DNA of 64,000 nucleotides. Source: Palleronia rufa (GTDB lineage: Bacteria > Pseudomonadota > Alphaproteobacteria > Rhodobacterales > Rhodobacteraceae). The stretch is from contig NZ_JQEY01000009.1 of the NCBI RefSeq assembly GCF_000743715.1, positions 17,023 to 81,022 of the forward strand. Direction: 5' to 3'. The notes under the pieces are model-generated. The model worked only from the letters and a program-made list of their open reading frames with translations. It was not told where the DNA came from and did no database searches. A program made the position numbers and the translations under genes. Shown here in pieces: positions 17,352-27,851 of this stretch; position 1 is the stretch's first letter, and each line of letters starts with the position of its first letter.

Positions 17352-19033
17352 GCGGCGGCCTCCAGCCGGGCGGGCCGGAGCCGCAGCTCGAACAGCGCGC
17401 CGCCGCGGGCAAGGTTGCGCCCGGTCAGCTCGCCCCCGAAGGACGACGCCAGCCGATGCGAGATCGACAGCCCCAGCCCCATCCCCTCTGCCTTGCCCAC
17501 GTCCTTGGTGGAATAGAACGGGTCGAACATCCGCCCCGGCTCGGCGATGCCGGGGCCGTTGTCGCGCACCGTCAGCCGCACTGGATCGCCCGCCGCCATC
17601 CGCACCGACACCCGCGCCCCGTCGCGGCCCTCCACGGCGTCGAGCGCGTTGGTCACCAGGTTCAGCAGCACCTGCTGCAGCCGCACCTCGCCGCCGCGCA
17701 CCCAGACGGGCGCGCCCGCCTCCGGCCAGTCCACCCGGGCCCCCATGGCGCGCGCCCGGAAGCGCACGATATCGGCCACCGCCTCGATCACCGCGGTCAG
17801 ATCCACATCCGCCACCGCCGCGTCCTCGGCCCGCGCGAAGGCGCGCAGGGACCGGATGATCCGCCCCATCCGCCGCGCCATCTCCGAGATCCGGCCCAGC
17901 GACTCCGCCGCCCGCTCCGGCCGGCCGCGCTCCAGATAGGCGGCGGCGTTCTCGGCGTAGGAGCGTACCGCCATCAGCGGCTGGTTCAGCTCATGGCCCA
18001 GTCCGGCGGCCAGCTGGCCCAGCGCGGCCAGCTTGCCGGCCTGCACCAGGTCGTCCTGCGCGCGCTCCAGCGCCGCCTCCGCCTCCCGGCGCTCGGCGAT
18101 CTCGCGGGTCAGCCCGGCGTTGGCGGCGCGCAGCTCCGCCGTCCGCGCGGCGACCTGGCGCTCCAGCCGCCGCGCCGCCAGCGCCTCGGCCCTGAGACGC
18201 GCGCGGCCGGTCAGGATCATCGCGCCCGCCACGGCCGCCGCGGCCAGCACCCCGGCCAGCTGCGCCAGCGCCGCGCGGACCGCGGGCGCCGTGTCGGCCA
18301 GCAGCGACCCGGTCAACCCCACCACCGGCAGGTCGCGGGTCGCCACCAGGGCGCGTTCGGGCAGCTCCCGCGCGCCGTCGATCCGCCACAGCTCATGGCC
18401 CCGCACGCCGATCCGGCGCACCGCGACCGCCCCCAGCTCGGCCCGGTTCGAGATCAGCACCTCCCCTGCGGGCGTGGCGAAGAAGAGCGGCTCCGGCGCG
18501 CCGCGCCACAGCCGGTCGATGCGGTCCAGATCGACGCCCGCCAGCACCGCGCCCAGCACGCCGCCGCCGGGCGCGAAGACCGGGGCGGCGAACTCGTAGA
18601 GCCGGGGCGCGCCGGGCGGAACGACCGCCACGCCGCGCCCCAGCGCGCCGGTCAGCGCGCGGTCCAGCGGCGCGCCGCCCGCCCGCGGCCCCATGGGCGG
18701 ACCGGCCGCCGACAGCACCCGCCCGTCGCGCGCCACCAGCCGCAGCGCGCGCAGGTCGGTCTTGTCGGCGATCCGCCCCAGCCGCGCCTCGGCCTCGGCC
18801 GACCCCGCCCCGGCGGCCGCCGCCGCGACCACCGACGGGTAGTCCGCCGCCAGCACGGCCGTCTCGCGGTACTGCTGCAACAGGCTGACCAGTGCATCGG
18901 CGGCAAGGTCCAGATCGGCGCGCGCGCCCTGCGCCAGCCGGTCCAGCGCGCGCCCGTGCAGCACCGGCCACGACACCGCCCCCAGCCCCAGAAGCCCCAG
19001 GCACAACACCAATGCGCTCAGACCGCGTCCCAT
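17348..19033 (-). CDS. dctB: DctB-like sensor histidine kinase
   Basis: A 561-residue membrane kinase. It has a first transmembrane segment (ALVLCLGLLGLGAVSWPVL), then a periplasmic PDC-type sensor to about residue 260, a second transmembrane segment (GVLAAAAVAGAMIL) and a coiled linker. The HisKA domain carries the phospho-accepting His in LGHELNQPL (about residue 346). The ATPase domain has DNGPGIAE and GMGLGLSIS. It matches DctB in order and length. It would sense the TRAP substrate outside the cytoplasmic membrane and phosphorylate the adjacent regulator. The ATGA overlap shows the two are co-translated. Confidence 0.9.
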   Translation of the reverse strand: MGRGLSALVLCLGLLGLGAVSWPVLHGRALDRLAQGARADLDLAADALVSLLQQYRETAVLAADYPSVVAAAAAGAGSAEAEARLGRIADKTDLRALRLVARDGRVLSAAGPPMGPRAGGAPLDRALTGALGRGVAVVPPGAPRLYEFAAPVFAPGGGVLGAVLAGVDLDRIDRLWRGAPEPLFFATPAGEVLISNRAELGAVAVRRIGVRGHELWRIDGARELPERALVATRDLPVVGLTGSLLADTAPAVRAALAQLAGVLAAAAVAGAMILTGRARLRAEALAARRLERQVAARTAELRAANAGLTREIAERREAEAALERAQDDLVQAGKLAALGQLAAGLGHELNQPLMAVRSYAENAAAYLERGRPERAAESLGRISEMARRMGRIIRSLRAFARAEDAAVADVDLTAVIEAVADIVRFRARAMGARVDWPEAGAPVWVRGGEVRLQQVLLNLVTNALDAVEGRDGARVSVRMAAGDPVRLTVRDNGPGIAEPGRMFDPFYSTKDVGKAEGMGLGLSISHRLASSFGGELTGRNLARGGALFELRLRPARLEAAA

Positions 19034-19109
19034 GACCGGATCCTATCCGACGGGCGCCGCGCGCCCAATCCCCCGGACGGGCGATGGCCCCGCGCGGCCC
19101 GCGGGCCGC

Positions 19110-19571
19110 TCACAGCGGCAGCGCCGTGGTGAATTTCAACTCTTCCATGGACAGCAGCGCTGTGACGTTGTGGATCTTCACCTCCGCGATCAGCGCCTGA
19201 TAGAACGTGTCGTAGGCCCGCGCATTGGGCACCCGCACCTTCAGGATATAGTCGATATCGCCCGCCAGCCGGTGCGCCTCCTGCACCTCGGCCCGGGACC
19301 GCAGCGCCTGCAGGAACCGCCCCTGCCAGTCCGCGTCATGCTCGCTGGTGCGGATCAGCACGAAGAAGCAGGCGTCGAACCCCAGCGTCTCCGCGTCGAG
19401 CAGCACCGTCTGCGTGCCGACGACTCCGGCCTCGCGCATCTTGCGGATCCGGTTCCACACCGGCGTCTTGGAGGATCCCACGCGGCCCGCGATCTCGTCC
19501 AGCGACTGGCCCGCGTCGCGCTGCAGTTCGCGAAGGATCTTCCGGTCCAGATCGTCCAGACGGACGGCCAT
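19110..19571 (-). CDS. Lrp/AsnC-family transcriptional regulator
   Basis: A 153-residue regulator with an N-terminal helix-turn-helix (LDDLDRKILRELQRDAGQSLDEIA, recognition helix around SSKTPVWNRIRKM) and a C-terminal RAM amino-acid-sensing domain (AHRLAGDIDYILKVRVPN). Start 19571 gives the family opening MAVRLDDLDRKIL. It is divergent from cysG with a 139-base gap, so it may respond to an amino acid such as cysteine and control the sulfate-assimilation operon. That link is inference from position. Confidence 0.9.
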   Translation of the reverse strand: MAVRLDDLDRKILRELQRDAGQSLDEIAGRVGSSKTPVWNRIRKMREAGVVGTQTVLLDAETLGFDACFFVLIRTSEHDADWQGRFLQALRSRAEVQEAHRLAGDIDYILKVRVPNARAYDTFYQALIAEVKIHNVTALLSMEELKFTTALPL

Positions 19572-19710
19572 TCGCCTTACCCCACCGATGCGGAACGCGC
19601 GGACCAGCCCGGCGCCCCCGAAAAACATACGTTCCTTATATACGGCCCTCCCCTGCCCGAAAGCGGAAACATGTTCTATCTCGATGGAACGGTCGCAAGG
19701 AGTCGTCCCG

Positions 19711-21126
19711 ATGAAGCATTTCCCGATCTTCCTGGCGCTCGACGGGCGCCGCGTGGTGCTCTCGGGCGGCGGTCCGGCGGCCCTGGCCAAGCTGCGGCTG
19801 CTGCTGAAGACCGAAGCCCGCCTGACCGTGATCGCCCCGGACCCGGACCCGCAGATCCGCGAATGGGCCGCAGAGGGGCGCCTGCGGCTCGTCGAACGCG
19901 GCACGGAACCGGGCGATGCGCTCTGCGCCGCCCTTTTCTACGCCGCCAACGACGACGACGCAGAGGATGCGCGCGTGGCCGCATTGGCCCGCCGCGACGG
20001 CGCGACGGTGAACATGGTCGACAACCTCGACGGCTCGGACTTCATCACCCCCGCGATCGTCGACCGCGACCCCGTGACCGTCGCCATCGGCACGGAAGGG
20101 GCCGCCCCGGTCCTGGCCCGGGCCATCAAGCGCGACCTGGAAGAGCGGCTGCCGCCGGTGTTGGGGCCGCTGGCGCGCATCGGCAAGGCCTTCCGCCAGA
20201 TGGCCGAAGCGCTGCCCATGGGCCGGGCGCGGCGCGACTTCTGGGCCGAATACTACGCCACGGCAGGGCCCCGCGCCCATGCCGCGGGCGGAGAGGCCGC
20301 GGTGCGCGCGACGCTCGACACCCTGCTTGCCGGCCATCTGCAGGCCCGCGCCGCCCCCGGCCATGTCGCCTTTGTCGGTGCGGGTCCGGGCGATCCGGAC
20401 CTTCTGACCATGAAGGCGCGCAAGGCGCTCGACGCCGCCGACGTGGTGGTTTTCGACCGGCTGGTGACGCCTCAGATCCTGGAGCTGGCGCGCCGCGAGG
20501 CGGAGATGATCGACGTCGGCAAGGAGGGGTTCGGCCGCCACACGCCGCAGGCCAAGATCAACGCGCTGATCGTGGACCGCGCCGCCCGGGGCCATCAGGT
20601 GGTGCGGCTGAAATCCGGCGATCCCACCGTTTTCGGTCGTCTCGACGAAGAGATCGAGGCCGTGACCGCCGCCGGGCTCGGCTGGTCCATCGTGCCGGGG
20701 ATCACCGCCGCCTCCGCCTCGGTCGCCGCCATCGGCCAGAGCCTGACCCGGCGCGGCCGCAACGGCTCCGTGCGGATCCTGACCGGCCACGACATGAAGG
20801 GCTTCGCCGATCACGACTGGGCTGCCCTTGCCCGTCCCGGTGAGGTCGCCGCCATCTACATGGGCAAGCGCGCCGCGCGCTACATCCAAGGCCGGCTGAT
20901 GATGCACGGCGCCGATCCGATGACCCCGGTGACGGTGGTCGAGAACGCCTCCCGCCCCGATGAGCGGACGCTCGCCACCACCCTGTCCCGGCTGGAACCG
21001 TCCCTTGGCGATGCCGGTTTCGACGGTCCGGCCCTGGTGCTTCTGGGCCTCGCGCCGCGCACCGGAGTCATACGGAACTCTTACGGAACTCCTACGGAAC
21101 ATCCTGCCCTTCAGGAGGCTCTCTGA
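19711..21126 (+). CDS. cysG: Siroheme synthase (uroporphyrinogen-III C-methyltransferase/dehydrogenase/ferrochelatase)
   Basis: A 471-residue trifunctional enzyme. The N-terminal third is the precorrin-2 dehydrogenase/ferrochelatase (RRVVLSGGGPAALAKLRLLL nucleotide-binding loop). The C-terminal half is the SAM-dependent uroporphyrinogen-III methyltransferase (HVAFVGAGPGDPDLLTMKA, and VVRLKSGDPTVFGR). It makes siroheme, the cofactor of the sulfite reductase two genes downstream. ATG 19711 is preferred because AAGGAG lies 8 bases upstream; an ATG at 19684 is possible. Its stop overlaps the next start (TGATG). Confidence 0.92.
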   Translation: MKHFPIFLALDGRRVVLSGGGPAALAKLRLLLKTEARLTVIAPDPDPQIREWAAEGRLRLVERGTEPGDALCAALFYAANDDDAEDARVAALARRDGATVNMVDNLDGSDFITPAIVDRDPVTVAIGTEGAAPVLARAIKRDLEERLPPVLGPLARIGKAFRQMAEALPMGRARRDFWAEYYATAGPRAHAAGGEAAVRATLDTLLAGHLQARAAPGHVAFVGAGPGDPDLLTMKARKALDAADVVVFDRLVTPQILELARREAEMIDVGKEGFGRHTPQAKINALIVDRAARGHQVVRLKSGDPTVFGRLDEEIEAVTAAGLGWSIVPGITAASASVAAIGQSLTRRGRNGSVRILTGHDMKGFADHDWAALARPGEVAAIYMGKRAARYIQGRLMMHGADPMTPVTVVENASRPDERTLATTLSRLEPSLGDAGFDGPALVLLGLAPRTGVIRNSYGTPTEHPALQEAL

Positions 21127-21425
21127 TGCCCCGCGCCTTTACCCCCAAAGTGGTCACCGCCAACCGCCTGCTCGAAGGCGACGCGGTCTGGCTGACCGAA
21201 GACGACCGCTGGTCCACCGACATGACCCAGGCCGAACTGATCGAGGACGAGGCCGTCGCCCAGGACCGTCTGCTCCTGGCCAACAGCCAGTCCCGCCTGG
21301 TCGTGGGCGCCTATCTGGCGGATGCGAAATCCGGACCGGACGGCCCCGAACCCACCCATTTCCGGGAAGTGTTCCGCACCCGCGGGCCATCCAACTACCC
21401 TCACGGCAAGCAGGCGGAGGCCTGA
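21126..21425 (+). CDS. DUF2849-family small protein of the sulfite-reduction operon
   Basis: A 99-residue soluble protein starting MPRAFTPKVVTANRLLEGDAVWL. Small proteins of this type are found between cysG and the sulfite reductase gene in many alphaproteobacteria. Its function is unknown; operon position suggests a role with siroheme or sulfite reductase. It overlaps cysG by one base and ends four bases before cysI. Confidence 0.82.
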   Translation: MPRAFTPKVVTANRLLEGDAVWLTEDDRWSTDMTQAELIEDEAVAQDRLLLANSQSRLVVGAYLADAKSGPDGPEPTHFREVFRTRGPSNYPHGKQAEA

Positions 21426-21429
21426 AATA

Positions 21430-23086
<1,657 letters not shown>

Positions 23087-23097
<11 letters not shown>

Positions 23098-23845
23098 ACC
23101 CCGGATCGCGCCGGTGGCGGACCGGGTGGCGGATCTCAACCGCCGCTACGCCCACCACGCGGCCATCGACGTGTTGCGTCATGCTCTGAAGGATCCGGCC
23201 GTAGGGCGCACCGCCATGGTGTCGTCCTTCGGATCGGAATCGGTGGCGCTGCTGCATCTGGTGGCGGTCGTGAACCCGTCCACACCGGTGCTGTTCCTGG
23301 ACACCGAGATGCTGTTTCCCGAAACGCTCGACTACCAGCGGGACGTCGCGCTCAAGCTGGGTCTGACCGATGTGCGCGTGATCCATCCCGATCCGGCGGA
23401 CGTTGCGCGGCTGGACCCCGACGGGCTGCTGAATCGCACCGACCCCGACGCCTGCTGCAACATGCGCAAGACCGCGCCGCTGGCCCGCGCTCTGGACGGA
23501 TTCGACGCCTGGATCACCGGGCGCAAGCGGTTCCAGGGCGGCAGCCGGGCCAGCCTTGAATTCTTCGAAGAAGAGGCCGGCACCGGTCGGATCAAGGTCA
23601 ACCCGCTGGTCCACTGGGAGCGTGACGGCGTGCGCGACTACATGGTGAACAACCGCCTGCCCCGGCACCCGCTGGTCAGCCGCGGCTATCCGTCCATCGG
23701 TTGCGCGCCCTGCACCAGCCGCGTGGCGGAGGGCGAGGACCAGCGGGCCGGGCGCTGGCGCGGACAGGACAAGGAGGAATGCGGCATCCATTTCGTCAAC
23801 GGGAAGGCAGTGCGCCGGCCGATCGCAGGGGAGGACGCGGCATGA
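23087..23845 (+). CDS. cysH: Assimilatory adenylyl-sulfate reductase
   Basis: A 252-residue reductase that converts APS (or PAPS) to sulfite using thioredoxin-type electrons. The Cys123-Cys124 pair (ACCNMRK) and the Cys206/Cys209 pair (GCAPCTSR) are the four ligands of the [4Fe-4S] cluster that mark the APS-using branch. The redox-active cysteine is Cys232 in EECGIHF. PPi-loop residues are at SSFGSESVALLHL. ATG 23087 lies inside the end of cysI in another frame. The next gene overlaps by four bases. Confidence 0.93.
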
Positions 23846-24261
23846 GCGTCATCGTCACCGACCATGGCTTTGCTCCGGACGACTGGACGGCGGGCTACAC
23901 GCCGTTGCAGAACCACCCCTCGGACGAGGCCGGCCGCGGTCTGTCGCTGGACGTGCCGTCGGACGCGGATCCCGCCGAGCTGGCCGACCGGCTGGCCGGC
24001 GTGCAGATGATCCGCGTCGACTTTCCATCCTTTTCCGACGGGCGCGGCTTCACCATCGCGCAACAGCTGCGCCGCCAGGGCTATGGCGGGCGGCTCCGCG
24101 CCAGGGGGCACGTCATCGCCGACCAGTACGCGATGGCCCGCCGCGCCGGTTTCGATGAGGTCGAGATCGACGACGACCTGGCCGCGCGCCAGCCGGAATC
24201 GCAGTGGCTGGCCCGGGCCGACTGGCGGGCGCATGACTACCAGTCCCGCCTCCGCGGCTGA
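23842..24261 (+). CDS. DUF934-family protein of the sulfate-assimilation operon
   Basis: A 139-residue soluble protein with the typical DUF934 C-terminal block RVDFPSFSDGRGFTIAQQLRRQ-like and GHVIADQYAMARRAGFDEVEI. The family is nearly always next to sulfite reductase or cysH and is sometimes called an oxidoreductase, but no activity is proven. The ATGA overlap with cysH shows co-translation. Confidence 0.88.
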   Translation: MSVIVTDHGFAPDDWTAGYTPLQNHPSDEAGRGLSLDVPSDADPAELADRLAGVQMIRVDFPSFSDGRGFTIAQQLRRQGYGGRLRARGHVIADQYAMARRAGFDEVEIDDDLAARQPESQWLARADWRAHDYQSRLRG

Positions 24262-24326
24262 GCGCCGCCTTTCGCACAGACCGAAATTTTGTATAGAGGG
24301 CCGGGCAATCCGTCCGGCAATAGAGC

Positions 24327-25145
24327 ATGAACCAGATGACTTCCGTCAGCCCCATCCGGCCAAAGGCCCTTCCAGATGCCCAGACCGTTCTGTCGGTCAC
24401 CCACTGGACCGACCGGCTGTTTTCTTTCCGGGTCGCGCGGCCTGCGTCGCTGCGGTTCCGCTCCGGCGAATTCGTGATGATCGGCCTGCTGAAAGAGGAC
24501 GGCAAACCGCTTCTGAGAGCCTATTCCATCGCCTCCCCCGCCTGGGATGACGAGCTGGAATTCTATTCCATCAAGGTCGAGGACGGCCCGCTGACCTCGC
24601 GCCTGCAGCACATCCGGCCGGGGGATGAAATCATCCTGCGGCCCAAGCCGGTGGGCACGCTGGTCCATGACGCGCTGCTTCCAGGCAGCCGGTTGTGGTT
24701 CTTTTCCACCGGCACCGGCATCGCGCCATTCGCAAGCCTCATCCGCGAGCCGCAGACCTATGAGGACTACGACCGGGTCATCCTCACCCATACCTGCCGG
24801 AACGTGGCCGACCTGGAATACGGCCGGCAACTGGTCGAGCAGGTCAGATCCGACGAGATGCTGCGCGAACTGACGGAAGGCGGCGTGGACAAGCTGATCT
24901 ATTATCCGACCACGACCCAGCAGCAGAGCCCCAAGACCGGTCGGATCACGGACCTGCTGTCATCGGGCGAAATCTTCCGCGACCTCGGCATCGAGGGCAT
25001 GACGCCCGATACCGACCGGGCCATGGTCTGCGGCTCCATCGGGCTGAACACCGACCTCAAGGAGATCCTCGAAGGCTTCGGCCTGCGCGAAGGGGCCAAT
25101 TCCGAGCCGGCCGAATACGTCGTCGAAAAGGCCTTCGTCGGATAA
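24327..25145 (+). CDS. fpr: Ferredoxin-NADP reductase
   Basis: A 272-residue flavoprotein of the bacterial FPR type. FAD binding is shown by RAYSIASPAWDDELEFYSIKV at about residues 70-90, and NADP binding by FFSTGTGIAPFASLIREP. The C-terminus ends EYVVEKAFVG, the usual short tail of this subclass. It supplies electrons from NADPH to ferredoxin, which can feed the ferredoxin-dependent sulfite reductase upstream. It follows DUF934 after 65 bases and may share the operon. Confidence 0.93.
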   Translation: MNQMTSVSPIRPKALPDAQTVLSVTHWTDRLFSFRVARPASLRFRSGEFVMIGLLKEDGKPLLRAYSIASPAWDDELEFYSIKVEDGPLTSRLQHIRPGDEIILRPKPVGTLVHDALLPGSRLWFFSTGTGIAPFASLIREPQTYEDYDRVILTHTCRNVADLEYGRQLVEQVRSDEMLRELTEGGVDKLIYYPTTTQQQSPKTGRITDLLSSGEIFRDLGIEGMTPDTDRAMVCGSIGLNTDLKEILEGFGLREGANSEPAEYVVEKAFVG

Positions 25146-25152
25146 ACCGCGC

Positions 25153-25184
25153 GGCGCCCGCCCGGCCTCCGCCAGGCGGGCGCC
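25153..25184. terminator. Hairpin between convergent fpr and lipoprotein gene
   Basis: GGCGCCCGCC (25153-25162) and GGCGGGCGCC (25175-25184) form a perfect ten-base-pair stem with a twelve-base loop, starting 8 bases after the fpr stop codon. There is no T-run. Confidence 0.65.
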
Positions 25185-25239
25185 CCGGTCCCGGAGCGGA
25201 TGTCGCCGCCGCCCTGCGTCGGGGGCGACGGCAGGCCGA

Positions 25240-25887
25240 TCACATGCCCAGTGCGCTCCGGATCTCGTCGATGGCGCTTTGCACGGCGGCATCGTCGCTG
25301 GGATCGACGTTCTGCGCGGTCTCGACCAGAGGCGTCACTTCTTCTTCGGGAAGGCCGCTTTCGTCCTGCAGGTACGTCACCACCTCGTCGCTGTTCCAGC
25401 CCTCGACGGTGAGCAGATCCTCTATGGACGCGCCGTCGCCGGAGCCGGAGTCCTCCGCAAGCGTCGCCGCCTGACCGGAATCGCCACCGGCTTCGGCGCC
25501 GACCGTGCCCTCGTCCTCGGCAGCCGCTGCGGCATCGTCCTGAGCCGCCACGGCGGGAGAGTCACCGCTCTCGGCCGCATTCTCGGCCGCGTCGGTCGCC
25601 TCGCCGGAGGCCGCGCCGGTATCGCTCGTGTCGGCCTCCGTGGCCGCGGACTCGCTCTGGGCGGCCGCCCCGGTGTCCTCGGAGGCCGCGCCGGATCCGG
25701 CCCCGGCATCTCCGCCGCCCTGATCGGCTCCGGCCGCGCTCTGGTCGGACCCCCCTGCCGACCCTTCGGCCGCGCTCGACTCCGTCGAATCCCCGGACGC
25801 GCCATCCGCTTCTTCGTCCTGGCACGCCGCCAGCGTCATTCCGGCCGCCAGAAGCGCCACAATCGAGGTCATTCGCATAGTCATCAT
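25240..25887 (-). CDS. Low-complexity acidic lipoprotein
   Basis: A 215-residue predicted lipoprotein. The signal is [17 protein letters not shown] with the lipobox LAAC and Cys22 as lipidation site. The mature part to about residue 160 is a disordered stretch of Ala, Gly, Ser, Glu, Asp, Thr and Gln. The C-terminal 55 residues look folded ([20 protein letters not shown] and [19 protein letters not shown]). I do not recognise a family. Function is unknown; the architecture suggests a surface-tethered flexible linker with a small helical domain. Several in-frame ATGs at 25887-25873 make the exact start uncertain. It is divergent from infC. Confidence 0.75.
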   Translation of the reverse strand: MMTMRMTSIVALLAAGMTLAACQDEEADGASGDSTESSAAEGSAGGSDQSAAGADQGGGDAGAGSGAASEDTGAAAQSESAATEADTSDTGAASGEATDAAENAAESGDSPAVAAQDDAAAAAEDEGTVGAEAGGDSGQAATLAEDSGSGDGASIEDLLTVEGWNSDEVVTYLQDESGLPEEEVTPLVETAQNVDPSDDAAVQSAIDEIRSALGM

Positions 25888-26027
25888 CGTCTCCTATCGT
25901 TGTTTCTCTGCCGTTTCCCCTCCCGACTACCCTTCAGATAGGGCGAAACACGTTTCGACCACCCGTTCGCGTCTTGATGAAGGGTCGCCAAGCCGCTATT
26001 TTGACGGCCTGACCCTGTTCACAACCG

Positions 26028-26044
26028 AAAGGACGACCCCCATC
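26028..26044 (+). promoter_or_regulatory. Ribosome binding site and ATC start of infC
   Basis: AAAGGA (26028-26033) sits 8 bases before ATC at 26042, the proposed start codon. Starting here restores the conserved N-terminal domain that a normal ATG at 26156 would cut off. Confidence 0.8.
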
Positions 26045-26584
26045 GCTCGCAGACCGCACAATGCCCCGCCAACGCGCGACACCGGACCACGTGTCAACGA
26101 TCGCATCCGGGCCGCAGAAATCCGCCTTATCGGGGCCGAGGGCGAGAATGTCGGGGTGGTGACCCCGGACCGCGGGATGGAGCTTGCGGAGGCCGTCGGA
26201 CTTGACCTGGTCGAGATTTCGCCCAACGCGACGCCGCCGGTCTGCAAGATCATGGACTTCGGCAAGTTCAAGTACGAACAGCAGAAACGCGAGTCCGAAG
26301 CGCGCAAGAAGCAGAAGACGATCGAGGTCAAGGAGGTGAAGTTTCGCCCCAATACCGACACCCACGATTACGACGTCAAGATGCGCAACGTGTTCAAATT
26401 CCTTGAGAACGGCGACAAGGTAAAGATCACCCTGCGGTTCCGGGGCCGTGAAATGGCGCACCAGAACCTGGGCCGGGAACTCCTGGAGCGCGTCGCCGAC
26501 GACACCAAGGACATCGGCAAGGTGGAAAACTTCCCCAAGATGGAAGGCCGCCAGATGGTGATGATGATCGGACCATCGCGGTAG
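26042..26584 (+). CDS. infC: Translation initiation factor IF-3, with rare ATC start codon
   Basis: A 180-residue IF-3. It binds the 30S subunit, keeps ribosomal subunits apart and rejects wrong start codons. The frame is open from 26042 and includes the conserved [20 protein letters not shown] opening, which lies upstream of the first ATG (26156). Linker lysines and the C-terminal block [19 protein letters not shown] are present. IF-3 genes characteristically begin with AUU/AUC/AUA because IF-3 discriminates against such codons and so represses itself. This one fits that rule with ATC. Confidence 0.92.
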   Translation: MARRPHNAPPTRDTGPRVNDRIRAAEIRLIGAEGENVGVVTPDRGMELAEAVGLDLVEISPNATPPVCKIMDFGKFKYEQQKRESEARKKQKTIEVKEVKFRPNTDTHDYDVKMRNVFKFLENGDKVKITLRFRGREMAHQNLGRELLERVADDTKDIGKVENFPKMEGRQMVMMIGPSR

Positions 26585-26671
26585 ACTCCGCGGTCTAGGC
26601 ATTACGCCGTGCAGATCGTCTGCATCAGCAGGCCGGACTGAACCGGACCGCAAAGGACTGGGGGCCAATCG

Positions 26672-27751
26672 ATGCAGACCGTTCTCGACCTACTGATCAC
26701 GGCCGCCGCTCTACTTGCGGTTGTCGGCACGATCATGCCGATTCTGCCGACACATCAGTGGTGGATCCGCGCATGGGACTTTCCCCGCCTGCAAATCGCG
26801 ATCGTCGGACTGATCGCACTGGTCCTTAGCCCGCTGGCGACACCGCCCCTGGGCTGGGCACTCGGCGTTCCAGCGCTCTTGGCGACACTTTGGCAGGCGG
26901 TGCGGATCTACCCGTTCAGCCCGTTCGCGCGGACGGAGATGACGCTGGTCTCACCGAACGACAGCGGATCGCAAGTGACGCTGGTATCCTCCAACGTGGA
27001 GATGCCGAACGAACGCCATGGCGACGTGCTGCGGCTGATCGACGACATCGACCCCGACATGCTTTTGCTGATGGAGCCGAACGCCCGCTGGCACGCGGCG
27101 CTCAAGGACCGGCTTGCCGCCTATGAGACCGTCGCCACCGAGATCCGAGAGAACTACTACGGCATGATCTTCTGCACCCGGCTGAAGGTCCATGAGCTCG
27201 ACATCGTGTATCTCAGCCATGACGATACCCCGACCCTTTTTGCAGAGCTCGAAACGCCGGCGGGTCAGGTGTTCCGCGTCGTCGGGCTGCACCCGCGACC
27301 GCCCGTGCCGGGCAACGACACCGACGACCGCGACGCGGAGATCCTGTTCGCCGCGCGCTTCGCCAAGAAGGACGACGTGCCGCTGATTGCCGTGGGCGAC
27401 TTCAACGACGCGGCCTGGTCCAGTTCGTCGCGGACGTTCAAGCGGGTGGGCGAGTATCTGGACCCGCGAGTGGGGCGCGGTATGGTCGCCAGCTTCGACG
27501 CCAACCGCCGCTGGTTGCGGGTTCCGATCGACCAGCTTTATGTCACCAAGGAGGTGGCGGTTTCCGAGTTCCGGCGCGGACCGCATGTGGGGTCCGACCA
27601 CTTTCCGCTGATCGCACGGATCGATCTGGACCGGGAGGCCGCACGCCGCGCCAACGGTACCCCCCCCAAGCTTCCCGCGACCGAGCGGGACGAGATCGAC
27701 CGGATCGTCGACACGTACCGCGAGGCGCTGGAGCGAAGCGAGACGGACTGA
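26672..27751 (+). CDS. Membrane-anchored endonuclease/exonuclease/phosphatase-family protein
   Basis: A 359-residue protein with three N-terminal hydrophobic segments (LLITAAALLAVVGTIMPIL, LQIAIVGLIALVLSPLA and GWALGVPALLATLWQAVRI) and a catalytic domain from about residue 95. The domain shows the fold's landmarks: VTLVSSNVEM, a metal-binding Glu in MLLLMEPNA, AVGDFNDAAWS and the His of GSDHFPLIARI. Members hydrolyse phosphodiesters in DNA, lipids or sugar phosphates; the substrate is not predictable. The topology suggests the domain lies outside the cytoplasm or at the membrane face. Confidence 0.82.
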   Translation: MQTVLDLLITAAALLAVVGTIMPILPTHQWWIRAWDFPRLQIAIVGLIALVLSPLATPPLGWALGVPALLATLWQAVRIYPFSPFARTEMTLVSPNDSGSQVTLVSSNVEMPNERHGDVLRLIDDIDPDMLLLMEPNARWHAALKDRLAAYETVATEIRENYYGMIFCTRLKVHELDIVYLSHDDTPTLFAELETPAGQVFRVVGLHPRPPVPGNDTDDRDAEILFAARFAKKDDVPLIAVGDFNDAAWSSSSRTFKRVGEYLDPRVGRGMVASFDANRRWLRVPIDQLYVTKEVAVSEFRRGPHVGSDHFPLIARIDLDREAARRANGTPPKLPATERDEIDRIVDTYREALERSETD

Positions 27752-27851
27752 GCGTGCCGGTCGCGGCGTCGTGCCGCAATCAGGGCGCGGAAACGCGGCA
27801 TCTCCCCGGTCCGCCGCACACGCTCCGGCACATTGCCCGTCAGGTAGCGGA

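Noticed and set aside
14751..17516. 921-codon plus-strand frame opposite dctP and dctD
   Set aside because: Antisense shadow; the real genes on the minus strand have clear motifs.
17456..19132. 558-codon plus-strand frame opposite the dctB kinase gene
   Set aside because: Arg/His/Gln-rich shadow of a clear histidine kinase.
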